NCBI RefSeq assembly: GCF_022539505.1
Contig: NC_061508.1
Coordinates: 29,630,256-29,694,255 of the forward strand
DNA: 64,000 nt
Direction: 5' to 3'
Origin: Lolium rigidum
Lineage: Eukaryota > Streptophyta > Magnoliopsida > Poales > Poaceae
Shown: one piece after another, positions 47,827-58,195 of the stretch
How positions within the stretch are numbered: the first letter of the stretch is position 1
Layout: the number at the start of each line of letters is the position of its first letter
Translations under genes and position numbers: made by a program
The notes under the pieces: generated by a model
What the model saw: the letters and a program-made list of their open reading frames with translations, nothing else
The model's database searches: none
What the model was told of the DNA's origin: nothing

Positions 47827-50022
47827 GGCATGGGTCTTCGAAACCCGGGGGTTGAGCCACATATGCGGTTTCTTTTAGGGGACCATTCAAAAATGCACTT
47901 TTCACATCCATTTGATATAGTTTGAAATTGTGGAAAGATGCAAATGCAAGCAAAAGACGAATAGCTTCAAGACGGGCTACCGGCGCAAAGGTATCCTCAA
48001 AATCCATACCTTCTATTTAGGCAAACCCTTGCGCCACTAACCTTGCTTTGTTTCGTATGACAATGCCATTCTCATCTTGCTTGTTCTTGAATACCCATTT
48101 GGTCCCAATAACATTGATGCGATGATCCTTGGGTCTCTCAACTAGAGACCATACTTCATTATGAGTGAACCACTCCAATTCTTCTTGCATGGCAATTACC
48201 CGATCCGGATCAACCAAGGCTTCATGTACCTTGAGTGGTTCAAAACTAGACACAAAAGCATGATGTTGGCAATAAGTGATAAGTAATGCATGGTGTCTAT
48301 GAGTTACCACTCCTCTTGAGATGCTACCAAGGACTTGATCTACTTTCATGTCACTTGCCCTTGTAGCGGCCTTGATCTTCCGAATGGTTCCTTCATGATC
48401 AATGAATTCATCTCTTGCTAGTGCTTGATCATGAGGGATCACTTGAGCCTGATCATGAGTTGAGGATGTTTCTTGATCATCATCATGGTCTTGCTCCGTG
48501 GAATGAGGGTTTTCTTCTTGTTCTTCGGAACGTGACTCATATTGAGTAGAGGATGGTTCTTGAGTTGCACTTGATGGTTCGGCTTGAGTTGAGCTAGGCT
48601 CCACTTGAGCCGTGCTTGATACATCTACTCCATCATCTTGATCATCATTATGAACTTCCATGGGCCGGATGTGTCCAATGCCCATATGCTTGATGGCACT
48701 AGATGGATCATCATCATTACCTGCAACACATGGAACAACTTGCTCCACTTGGGAGCCATTATCCTCCAAGAACACCACGTCACAAGATACTTCAATAGTC
48801 CCAGTGGACCGGTTGTAGTATCTATAGGTGTGAGAGTTCTCCGCATATCTAACAAATATACCCTCTATGGTTCTAGTTTCAAATTTACCGAGCTTTCCTT
48901 TGTTGTTCTTAACAAGACATTTGCATCCAAAGACACGAATGTACATGACATTAGGCTTGTTACCGGTAAGAAGCTCGCATGGAGTTTTGTTGTGGAGGGG
49001 ACGGAGGAAGAGCCGGTTGGAGTAGTGGACGGCCGTAAAGATGGCTTCTCCCCAAAAGTTGTGGGGTGAGTTAAATTCACTCAACATGGTTCTTGCCATC
49101 TCAATGATAGTCCGGTTCTTCCTTTCAACAACACCATTTTGTTGAGGGGTGTATGGCGCCGAAAACTCATGCTTGATGCCCTCATCATCAACAAACTCTT
49201 GCATGGTATAGTTCTTGAATTCGGTGCCATTGTCGATCCTAATCGCCTTGATCTCGGATTCATACATACGTTGAGCTTTCTTGGCGAAGGTGATGAACTC
49301 TCTATGGGTCTCGTCCTTAGACTTAAGGAGAAAGACCCAAGAGTATCTTGAGTAATCATCAACAATGACAAGTCCATACTTGCTCCCACCAAGAGTATCA
49401 TAATGTGATGGCCCAAAGAGATCCAAATGAAGGAGCTCCAAAGGCCTAGATGTGGTAACAATACTCTTGATAGGATGTTTCTTCTTGAGTTGCTTTCTGG
49501 GCTACACATGCACTCGCAAACACGATCTTTCTCAAAAGAAATGCCGGTTAGTCCCACAATGTGCTCACCCTTTAGGAGTTGTTTAAGATTTCTCATGTTA
49601 ACATGGCCAAGGCGGCGATGCCACAACCAACCTTCGTCATGCTTGGCCGCCATTAGACATGTGGAGGGAGAGGAGCTCTCTTTCGAGAGGTCAACCACGT
49701 AAAGGTTGTTCTCCACATATCCAACAAGGTCCAATTTGAGATTGTCACTCCTAAAGACTTTCACACAATAATTAGTGAAATATGAATTGTAACCGGCATC
49801 GGCAAGATGATATATAGAAAGTAAGTTATAGCCAAGGGATTCAACAAGCATAACCGTCTCAAGGAACAAGTCCTTAGAGATTGCCACCTTGCCATACCCA
49901 AGTACCTTTCCCTTTGAGTTGTCACCAAAGGTGATGCTTGACTTCTTGTTGTTATCTTCAATGAATTGATCAAGCACACCTCTTCCTCCGGTCATATGAT
50001 TGGTGCATCCACTATCACACAC
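47827..50022 (-). pseudogene. pol: SIRE/Maximus-like pol, N-terminal part: protease, integrase, RT start
   Basis: The protease signature CDSGCTNHMTG is at about 50018-49986. GAG-pre-integrase (LWHRRLGHVNMRNL) is at about 49620. The integrase has D (LHLDLFGPSHY), D (RIDNGTEF) and E (QQNGVVERKNR) at about 49430-49100. A Ser/Gln/Glu-rich linker (about 48680-48420) precedes the RT start ([32 protein letters not shown]). Two or more frame changes lie near 49480-49510. A TAA at 48017-48019 is explained by CAA to TAA. The RT continues in 39074-38570. Confidence 0.9.
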
Positions 50023-50057
50023 CCGTTTTGGACCACCGGAGGAATATCCCTACAAAA

Positions 50058-52670
50058 TTAAGTAGAGGATTTAGGAACCCATCGATTAATGGGTTCCTTT
50101 GCAATGGCAACAATATCTTTTGGTACCCAAATTGAGTACTCTCTATAAGCATAGTCATTAGGAGGGCCAACATAGTTAGCATAGACATCACCATAATAAT
50201 CAACAAATAATGCATAGTGATCGTTTGGCCCAGTGTGGTCACCACTAGTGGCTTTGCCCTTTGAGGCTTTGCCATTATTAGTGACCTTCTTGTTCTTATC
50301 TTGAGCGGGTTTCTCCTTCTTGTAGTTGTTCTTCTTGTGAGACTTGGGAACATATCCAAGTCCAAACTTTTGATTGTTTGACCTTTGCTTACTCAAGAGG
50401 TCATCCAATCCCATCTTGTTCTTGGCGGTGGTGAACTTTGCAAGTTCCTTTGTTAACCTAACATTTTCCTCAAGAATAGATGCTTGCTCACAAGAAGATT
50501 CATTAGGATGATAGTCGAGACCATATTTGGTCACCAAGGATTCAAGATATGCATTGGTCTCAACATGCAAAGAGAGTTCCTCTTGTAAACGAACATGTTC
50601 CTCAACAAGTTTAGCATGCTCACTAGTAAAGGAAGTGGAGGAATAAGCAAGTTTTTCAACAACAATGGGATCCTTCATTGATCCAAGAGCCTTTTTGTAT
50701 GTTTCTTGGAGTAGGTCATGGTTCTCTCCAATTTTCTTGAGCTCATCCTTAACAAGCTTGTTAGCCTTTTCAAGGTGGTCCAGATCCCTAGTGAGAGAAG
50801 CATGAGCAACTTCAAGCTCCTCCTTTGAAGCATTGAGCTCTTGAGTCAATGATTGAGCCCTATCAATAGTTTCTAGGTCCTTAACTTTATCAAGTTCATA
50901 AGTTTCAATTTGTTGCTTAAGGCCTTGAGATATGCACCTTTCGGTTTTTAGCTCTTGTCTTAGGAGATTGAATCTCCGTTCCTTCTCATTCAAATGATAT
51001 TCTAATTCCTCAATGGACTCATCCTTTTCCTTGAGTGAGTCCATCAAGAAATCAAACTTGAGAAGAGCTTCACCACGAAGGGTGCATCTAACATCATAGA
51101 GCTCCTTAAGCACAATTAATTCTTCTTGATTTTCGTTTTCATCATCAAGAACACTAGATAGGGAAGGTGGAGGTTCCATTACCTTGGTTTCCCTTGCCAT
51201 AAGACAAGAGCCAACGATTGTAGAGGAGGGAGAGTCATCGGAGTCATCATCTTGAGTTGTTCTTGCCATGAAGGAAGATCCAACATCATTCTCCGTGGAG
51301 TAGTCCTTGGAGTAGTCATATGTGAAGAGTGACTCGGGCTTAGAGAAAGCTAAACCGGCCACCCCGGCCTCCTTCTCCTCATCTTCCTCTTCATCATCGG
51401 ACAAGTACTCGGCTCCAACAAAGGCTCTTCCCTTGTTCTTCTTGTATCGATCGTTGATTGGGTTTGGCTTCAATCTTGGCTTGACCCCTTTGATGAACTT
51501 TGGCTTGTCTACCCTTTTCTCATAAGGGCACTCATTTGCAAAGTGGCTATCTTCATCACAATTGTAGCAAGTTCTCTTCTTCTTCTTGTCATTGAGGAGC
51601 ATTGGGAACTTTGCCTTGTACTTCTTGGCAAAGAAAGCAAAGTCGGTAGCAATGTCACTAGTTGAAGTCATCTCTTCATCTTCTTCAATTTCATAGTATT
51701 CTTTGCTTCCATGATCGGCCCTAGCTTTGAGAGCAAGGTTGTGTGGCGCTTCATGGTTGTGTGAGGCTTCATCAACACGGTTCATTGCCATGAGCCTCTT
51801 TCCCGCTTTGGCCATGTTTTCATTGGCGACCACATAGGAGACTAGATCATCGGAGTTGAGATCGACACTCTTGGTCATGATTTGCAAGTTGAGTGCAAGG
51901 TTGGTGTCTTCTTGATTGACGACAATCATAGCAATGACCTTGGACTTTATGAATGCTTCATTCATCCCGAAGCCGTCATTGTACTTCTCAACTCCAAGTC
52001 CCTTGACCCTCACTCTAAGAGCACCTAGCCTTGCATAAGCATCGGCCACGGATTCTCCTTCTCGAATCATGAACTGATGGGCCTCTTGCTTTGCGGTCTC
52101 ATAAAGAGCTGATTGGATCAAATCGGTTCCCTCTTGGAGTACTATGATTCGATCCCACAACTCTTTAGCGGAGTCTATGTCATTGACTTGATCAAGGAGC
52201 TTGCGGTTGATGCCACTCCTAATCTTGTCACGTGTGGAGGCATTGAGTTGACGGTTGTAGAATTCGGTGGAGGTCAACCGAATGGAATCTTGTGGCTCCC
52301 GGTATCCATGAACAATGATCTCCCATAACTCCAAACTGCAGCTGCGAATATGAGATTCCATAGAAGATTTCCAAAAAGGAAAGTGAGTTCCATCAAAATG
52401 GGGAACATTCCCACTATGGTTTATATGAGGCATGGGCGAAGTGTTTTTGGGATAGTCATGGTTGACTGTATGAAAGCTCCCTAGCGAGGCCGAAGCCGTA
52501 CTAGGACGCCCACTAGTCAAGTTCTTAAGCATGGCAGACATCTCTGCCATTTGGCTTTGTAGTTCATCCTCCTTTTTCTTCTTCTCGGCGTCATATGCCA
52601 AGAATCTAGATTTCATCTCTTTAACCGAAAGGTTAGAGTCTTCATCTAGACCCTCGAATAGTTTATCCAT
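50058..52670 (-). CDS. gag: SIRE/Maximus-like Gag (870 aa), intact
   Basis: An uninterrupted frame runs from the ATG at 52670, 40 bases downstream of the primer site, to the stop at 50058. The N-terminus is a short coiled segment. The UBN2-type gag core follows at about residues 95-290, with the zinc knuckle CYNCDEDSHFANEC at about residues 365-378 (about 51578-51537). Acidic segments come next, then a very long coiled coil (about residues 490-760) and a basic C-terminus rich in Lys and Asn. The large gag is typical of SIRE/Maximus elements. Its neighbour pol is in another frame or follows a stop, also as in that lineage. It is the only full-length gag in the window. Confidence 0.9.
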   Translation of the reverse strand: MDKLFEGLDEDSNLSVKEMKSRFLAYDAEKKKKEDELQSQMAEMSAMLKNLTSGRPSTASASLGSFHTVNHDYPKNTSPMPHINHSGNVPHFDGTHFPFWKSSMESHIRSCSLELWEIIVHGYREPQDSIRLTSTEFYNRQLNASTRDKIRSGINRKLLDQVNDIDSAKELWDRIIVLQEGTDLIQSALYETAKQEAHQFMIREGESVADAYARLGALRVRVKGLGVEKYNDGFGMNEAFIKSKVIAMIVVNQEDTNLALNLQIMTKSVDLNSDDLVSYVVANENMAKAGKRLMAMNRVDEASHNHEAPHNLALKARADHGSKEYYEIEEDEEMTSTSDIATDFAFFAKKYKAKFPMLLNDKKKKRTCYNCDEDSHFANECPYEKRVDKPKFIKGVKPRLKPNPINDRYKKNKGRAFVGAEYLSDDEEEDEEKEAGVAGLAFSKPESLFTYDYSKDYSTENDVGSSFMARTTQDDDSDDSPSSTIVGSCLMARETKVMEPPPSLSSVLDDENENQEELIVLKELYDVRCTLRGEALLKFDFLMDSLKEKDESIEELEYHLNEKERRFNLLRQELKTERCISQGLKQQIETYELDKVKDLETIDRAQSLTQELNASKEELEVAHASLTRDLDHLEKANKLVKDELKKIGENHDLLQETYKKALGSMKDPIVVEKLAYSSTSFTSEHAKLVEEHVRLQEELSLHVETNAYLESLVTKYGLDYHPNESSCEQASILEENVRLTKELAKFTTAKNKMGLDDLLSKQRSNNQKFGLGYVPKSHKKNNYKKEKPAQDKNKKVTNNGKASKGKATSGDHTGPNDHYALFVDYYGDVYANYVGPPNDYAYREYSIWVPKDIVAIAKEPINRWVPKSST

Positions 52671-52709
52671 CTCACTCTTAAGGCGGTGAAGCCCTTAATA
52701 AGAGTCTAG

Positions 52710-52721
52710 GCTCTGATACCA
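52710..52721 (-). promoter_or_regulatory. Primer-binding site, initiator tRNA-Met
   Basis: The minus strand reads TGGTATCAGAGC, the standard Copia primer site, two bases inside the LTR. Confidence 0.92.
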
Positions 52722-52723
52722 AT

Positions 52724-53857
52724 TGAAAGTATAGAGATGGTAAACCTAGAGGGGGGGTGAATAGGTTTCTACAGATTTTAATTCTTTCTTTGCAATATTA
52801 GGCTTTGCGTAATATAAAGGTGAGCCTAAATGCAAACTAGGTGAAGCAACCTATATGAGGATAAAACTAACTCGAGCACGAAGGCTCTCACAGGAAGTTA
52901 AATCACAAGTAAGGAGTTCGGTTAGAGATAACCGATAGCACGCGGAGACGAGGATGTATTCCCGTGTTCCCTTCCTTTGCAAGAAGGTACGTCACGTTTG
53001 GAGGGGTGGAGGTCCCACAAAGGATTCCCCACGCCACGAAGGCTCACCCTATTCTCCGGAGCCTATCCCACGAAGGAATAGCTCACTCACTTGTGGTAGA
53101 CTTTGAGGTGGCCTCCAAACCTTCACAATCTTGCCCGGAGCAAATCCACAGCCCGGATGCTTTCGGACTCCTCTTGCCCACCTAGGGTTTCCAAGGAACC
53201 CTAGGAAGCAAGCTTCTCGATGAATACAAGGGGGAATGAGATTTGGCTTGGTAGAACAGTAGATCGGGTCCTCCTCTAACGTTTCCCCGGAGGGATTTGA
53301 GTTTGGGTGGAGGAGGAGGGAGATCTGAGGCTTTTGGTGTTTCTAGCAATGGAGTAAGAGAGAGAGCTCAAGAACAGCTTGGTAGGAGAAGGACTATTTA
53401 TAGTGTTCTAATATGGCCGTTGGTCACTTGCCACCTCAGCTTTTCTCCCGACAAACCCGGTCAACCGGACCACAGACCGGATTGTCCGGTGCAGATGCCG
53501 GTCGGACCGGACCAGGGACCGGACCTGCCGGTCCAGACCGGACGGTAGACCGGACCCAGACCGGGGACACTTTGCGACGTCCAGGAGCTCCTCCGGTTGG
53601 CGCCCAGTTGGCGCCCGGTTGACCGGACTGGCCGGTTGTGATGCCGGCTGACCGGGCGGCAAACCGGATTTCTGTTGTAGACCCCTTTTTGATTGTTGTT
53701 GAAGTGGGGGTCTCCTTTAGCCTTCTTGTTCCTTTGATACACCATTTATGCCTCTTTGCCTAATACCTGAGATTATCCTTATAAACGTATTAGGTCAAAT
53801 ACTCTAGCACGGTGTCATTGTTACCAAAATAATGGATAAGGGTAAAATACCCTTACA
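52724..53857 (-). repeat. 5' LTR of the SIRE/Maximus-like element (1134 bp)
   Basis: On the minus strand it starts TGTAAGGGTATTTTACCC and ends TATACTTTCA. The first bases form a perfect hairpin (AAGGGTA and TACCCTT). A TATAAATA box lies on the minus strand at 53395-53402. A cluster of degenerate CCGGTC/GACCGG repeats spans 53455-53660. The flank 53858-53862 (GGCAC) should be the target duplication. Confidence 0.88.
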
Positions 53858-56800
53858 GGCACCCTCTTTGTCATGAATTTTCTGAAGGGATCTTCTCCAC
53901 ACCATTAGATCTTCAATGTTGCCTCATGCTCTCGATGGCAGGGGATTGAATTTTTACTTGATTCTCCGAAGATGTTCTTGGGGAGATGGTACTAAACCTT
54001 GGGTTGATTTGTGTACATGCATGCTAACATATGATATGTTTGGGTTGGAAATGGTTTCCCAAACGAATTCAAACCACATAATTCATTTGTTGTCCTAGTT
54101 TGGTTCAGTTATGGACATTGTTGTTAGGATTGGTGTGGTTTGATACCATGTACTAGATCCATATGGTTTGTTTTATTTTGGATGTAGTTTGGTTTTCTGC
54201 CCATTAGCGGAGCTATTCAACACCTATGGCTAAGTATTAAAAATTATATTAATACAAAAGAAAAAAAGACATTGGACCATGACTTAGTATTGTCTTAAGA
54301 ATGCAAGAGATAAGAACCTTTAATATGTACATATACGTTTCCATCCTTTTAGTCTTGTAACTAGCAAATTAAAATAATTCGGTAATCCTATATCTAGAAT
54401 GATGTATAAAACTATTATTCTAGTACATTTATTTTATTAGTTTGGTGTGGAAAATTATTAACAACCAAAATATATCTTACAGAGTGATGAAATTCAGTTT
54501 AAATAAAAAAGTAAGTTTGGTTTTGCTATGTTATTTTTATTAATATGGTAAGACATCTTGGTTATAGTAGATTATGCTTTTGAATATTATTTCACTATAA
54601 TAAACTGGGTTAAGCTTCACACATCAATATTCAAAAAATATAGAAGCAGATAAGACAAAAGGGAAGGAGAAAGAAAAGGAAAGTGAATCATGGTGGGAAT
54701 GTAGGATAGGTGGAGTGCTGCTATAGCCACTCATTGACAAGCTCCCTATTCCCTTCCTTGCTTCCTCTTGCTCCCCTGACTTTTTTATGTCATTGTAACC
54801 TTGTCCAATCCACCTTATATGCTTACATGTTGTTTAGGATGAGGCTATAGTTGCCGACAAGCTATCCTTACTCACTGTCATTGTCATGTGTGTCATGTAT
54901 ATGTAAGGAGGTGCTATAAAAAGCATAGAGGAGAGCATTGAGATGCCTATCATGCGGTTACTAACTATAAGATAATAACACAATGATAAATCTATTGTTT
55001 GATGTATGTGAGTCTACGATTAAGTTTGGAGTCAAAGGGTGATTTGGGACTTTAATAGGTGTTCGGTGGGCTATGGACGGCGTGCATGCTTTGTGGCATT
55101 TTGTTCTACCGACTTGTGATCATAATATAATTGGATCAATCGATTTAGTTTTGGAGGATCCGCACAAATCGATATTGACGAAGCTAATTATATTTCAAAC
55201 AAATGGTAATTGAATATGACTGAAATGTCACCTAACTACTAGTATTACTTTTTGGGGTGTAGTTTCAGATTCACTAATAGAATTATGGATTACTTTCCTA
55301 CCCTAGTGCAACTTCTTAACATTATTAACACATTACCTTTGAAGAAGGCATTTTTTTGATGTTGGGGCAGGGCCCCAAAAACTTGAAGCCATCTTTGAAC
55401 CATCAATTTTATTTCTTGAACAGTTAATATACTGACTATGCAACAACTTTTACGGACGACATTGTGTTTTTAACACACGGTAGAAAATCATAAAGACAAA
55501 GTCCTATTCGCACGTGCCTGGTCTTCTCGTATACACGTGAAGGCGAGAATTACCATGCCATTTCACTATGAAATGAAAACGGCGTGTATATGCGCTTGGA
55601 GGTACTTCCTCCATCATCTTGAAAACAACAAGGCGAAGTGGTATCTTGACATCTTTTTGGTCATGCCTACCATTGTCGCCACGCTCCACTTGAGAAATCA
55701 GAACTCGGAGTGGTATCCTCCTCCCAACTTGCCGGCATAAACAATTCTCACGATCTTCACTTGTACTATCATATCCTTGTGATCATGCCCAACAGGTCCA
55801 TAAAAGATCCAAGAAACATGATGCTATATATGGTCATTGCAGATCGATGCCCACACATCCAACATTTAATATGAAGTCCACATGATGATAATTGATAAGA
55901 AGAAAGAAAACCAAAATCGCAAGCTCTGCCAATGCATGCATGCATCGTTACGCTTCCTGAGTGTATCATTGCGGCCGGCAATTGGATCGATCATGTGGCG
56001 AAGATTCCGATTATGGACATGTTATTTTGTCCAGCAGTTGGACCAAACCAGATCGACCCACGTTGTCGTAAGTGTGGGGTTGTCTGACTGAAAGCTCCAC
56101 TGCACCAACCTACCATGCATGTATGTACATCTGATCTTCTTTTGTCGTACAGTGTACAAAACGACGTATAGTTTGGTCAGAGTGGCGAACGTAAGGATGC
56201 AAGTTGAATCAGGCCAAAATCACACTTACACTTTATTTCAATATTTCTAATTTAAACTGAATTGAACTAGAAATCTCCAAATTAACTACAAGTACAGATT
56301 TTAGCGGGATTCCGCTTGGCACCTTAGGCGAACACTCAAAAGCTACATACTCGTAGTTCGATCCGGACCTCGACGCTTGTCATGCGTGTCATGAGTATAC
56401 ATAGTAAAAACATGTGAAAAACGAAGAACCACAAGCCACGCTTAGCCAGGAACGCCAGGAACGCAACCGAACCTATGAGGTTATGATTGGTCATCGGTGG
56501 AGTGAGGGACAAGCATCAACTTTCTCGCGTCAAAAGAAGAACAAACTTCAACTTTTGAAATCAAAAGAACTCCAAAAATATTGGGAGCTCGGGACACCCA
56601 TCGGCCGAACTGTCCTCCTTTCAACGTTCTTAATTATCCGGATCACACCTGCAATCGCCACCAAATTCAGTCCACTTTATTCGCTAAATCACTAATAATT
56701 ATATTGCCACCATGGCACCATCGATCATGTTAGCTAATTATTAGGAAGAAGCAACAACCATAAGTGAGGCAGCATGCAACACACCTGCGTGATTAGCGAG

Positions 56801-57680
56801 CTGCTGATGCGGGCTGACGATGCCACTTCTTTTCATTGTACTCCGTATAAAACTTCAGTGTATCTTCGTGAAACTCAGTATACGCCAGCTTAATTAGAAC
56901 GCTTGGGATCAGCTAGCTGCAGTACCGTCAGCTTCACGTACTATCCTTCGCGAATCGATGCCCATGATCTGATGATCGATCGACATCATTGCGTGCGCCC
57001 ACTCTCGCATGTCATAACGAAAATACTAGAACAGCTCATTCTTAAGTTTTGCGTGGCTCACACTTGCTGAAAAAATATATAGATATATAAAAGACATTCG
57101 ATGGATTATAAAACTAAACACTCCATGCAGTCAAATCGAATTCCTTCTCAACGTCGATCTACAGTTGAATTGATTATTGCTCAAAATGTTTACCCAGATC
57201 AATATATGTCCTTCCTCGACTGGAACGTGGACAGAGGTCGCACGATCGATCGAGTCAAAGATAAACGAGATGATGATACTGGGATTTGATTCCGAGATGT
57301 TGGGCAACGTGGCCATCACTCGATCGCTCGAGCTGAAACTGTGTCCGTCCTGTTTTCTTTAAACACAGTACAAACATTCACAAATACGTACTTACCCCTA
57401 TGACCATAGGGTGTGCTCCGGCGTCCCCGCCGGCGAACGACGTTCAGGTGGGATACCCGTTCGAGAAGGTGGGGCCGTATTAGTGGCGTATAATTATACT
57501 CCACGTCATTTTTCACATAGATGATCGGTTGCCACGTAGATATGGTACGTATCCTTGGTGATGACGGTTTCCGCCGGCCCCATGGCATTAGAATCAGAGT
57601 TGGACCAAAAAACTACGTCGATCACGTGGATTTGATGCCGACGATGGGCGGTGGTTACGGGGAAATTATTTGAATCCTTG
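53858..57680. other. Region without a recognised gene
   Basis: The left half (to about 55500) is A/T-rich and has only short open frames. I recognise no LTR, no conserved coding domain and no clear terminal inverted repeats. The ORFs here are under about 95 codons and have random-looking composition. It is the flank of the Copia element and probably old intergenic DNA. Small MITEs cannot be excluded by eye. Confidence 0.6.
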
Positions 57681-57906
57681 CGTGTGCGCCATTGCTGGTC
57701 CTCCTTAGGGTTTGGAAGGTTCTGTCCATCGGGAGGGAGACGGCAGGGACGACGACATTGGGACGGCAAGGCGTAGCGCAGGGCGGTTTCGTTCGTGTGC
57801 GCCATTGCTGGTCCTCCTTAGGGTTTGGAAGGTTTTGTCCATCGGGAGGGAGACGGCAGGGACGACGACGTTGGGACGGCAAGGCGTAGCGCAGGGCGGT
57901 TTCATC
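57681..57906. repeat. 113-bp tandem duplication upstream of the MULE transposase
   Basis: Two near-identical units (57681-57793 and 57794-57906) start CGTGTGCGCCATTGCTGG and end near GCAGGGCGGTTTC. A second, 27-bp tandem repeat (GCAAGGTCGGACGCGGAGGA core) follows at 57966-58019. Both lie in the G/C-rich leader region. Confidence 0.93.
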
Positions 57907-58195
57907 CCGAGAGCTGAGCCGGGTATCGTGGAGGCGGGAGGCGGATCCGACGACGAGGAGGCTGGGCAAGGTCGGACGCGGAGGAGGATCCGGCAAGGTC
58001 GGACGCGGAGGAGGATCGCACGCGGGTTGTTCCTGCTGGTACAGGCGGCGTTAGGGTTTGGCGGATCGTTGTTGGTTGTGGGAGGTAACTGATTCTAAAA
58101 ACTAATTGCATGTTCATGATTTGGTTGATGTTAGGGTTTGGGTTTGGAGCTCCTTTTTTGAGATGTACTTATTTGGTTGTTACTTTGGACAGGCG

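Larger units (their letters stand above)
29091..53857 (-). mobile_element. SIRE/Maximus-like Ty1/Copia element, interrupted three times
   Basis: The minus-strand pieces are 53857-47827 (5' LTR, primer site, gag, protease, integrase, RT start), 39074-38570 (RT core) and 30286-29091 (RNase H and 3' noncoding). About 7.7 kb of it remains once the insertions are removed. Its 3' LTR would lie left of the array, outside the window. The long gag with a zinc knuckle and extended coiled coil, and the RT motif YVDDIIFGGTN, point to the SIRE/Maximus lineage. The CCGGC (30282-30286 and 38565-38569) and GGGTC (39070-39074 and 47822-47826) duplications show two later insertions into it. Confidence 0.9.

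Noticed and set aside
53455..53660. CCGGTC/GACCGG cluster as a possible regulatory or CRISPR-like array
   Set aside because: The units are degenerate, irregularly spaced and inside an LTR of a plant element; they look like simple-sequence drift in U3.
53858..57680. Possible host gene between the Copia element and the MULE locus
   Set aside because: No ORF above about 95 codons, no conserved motif and no coherent exon series could be seen on either strand.
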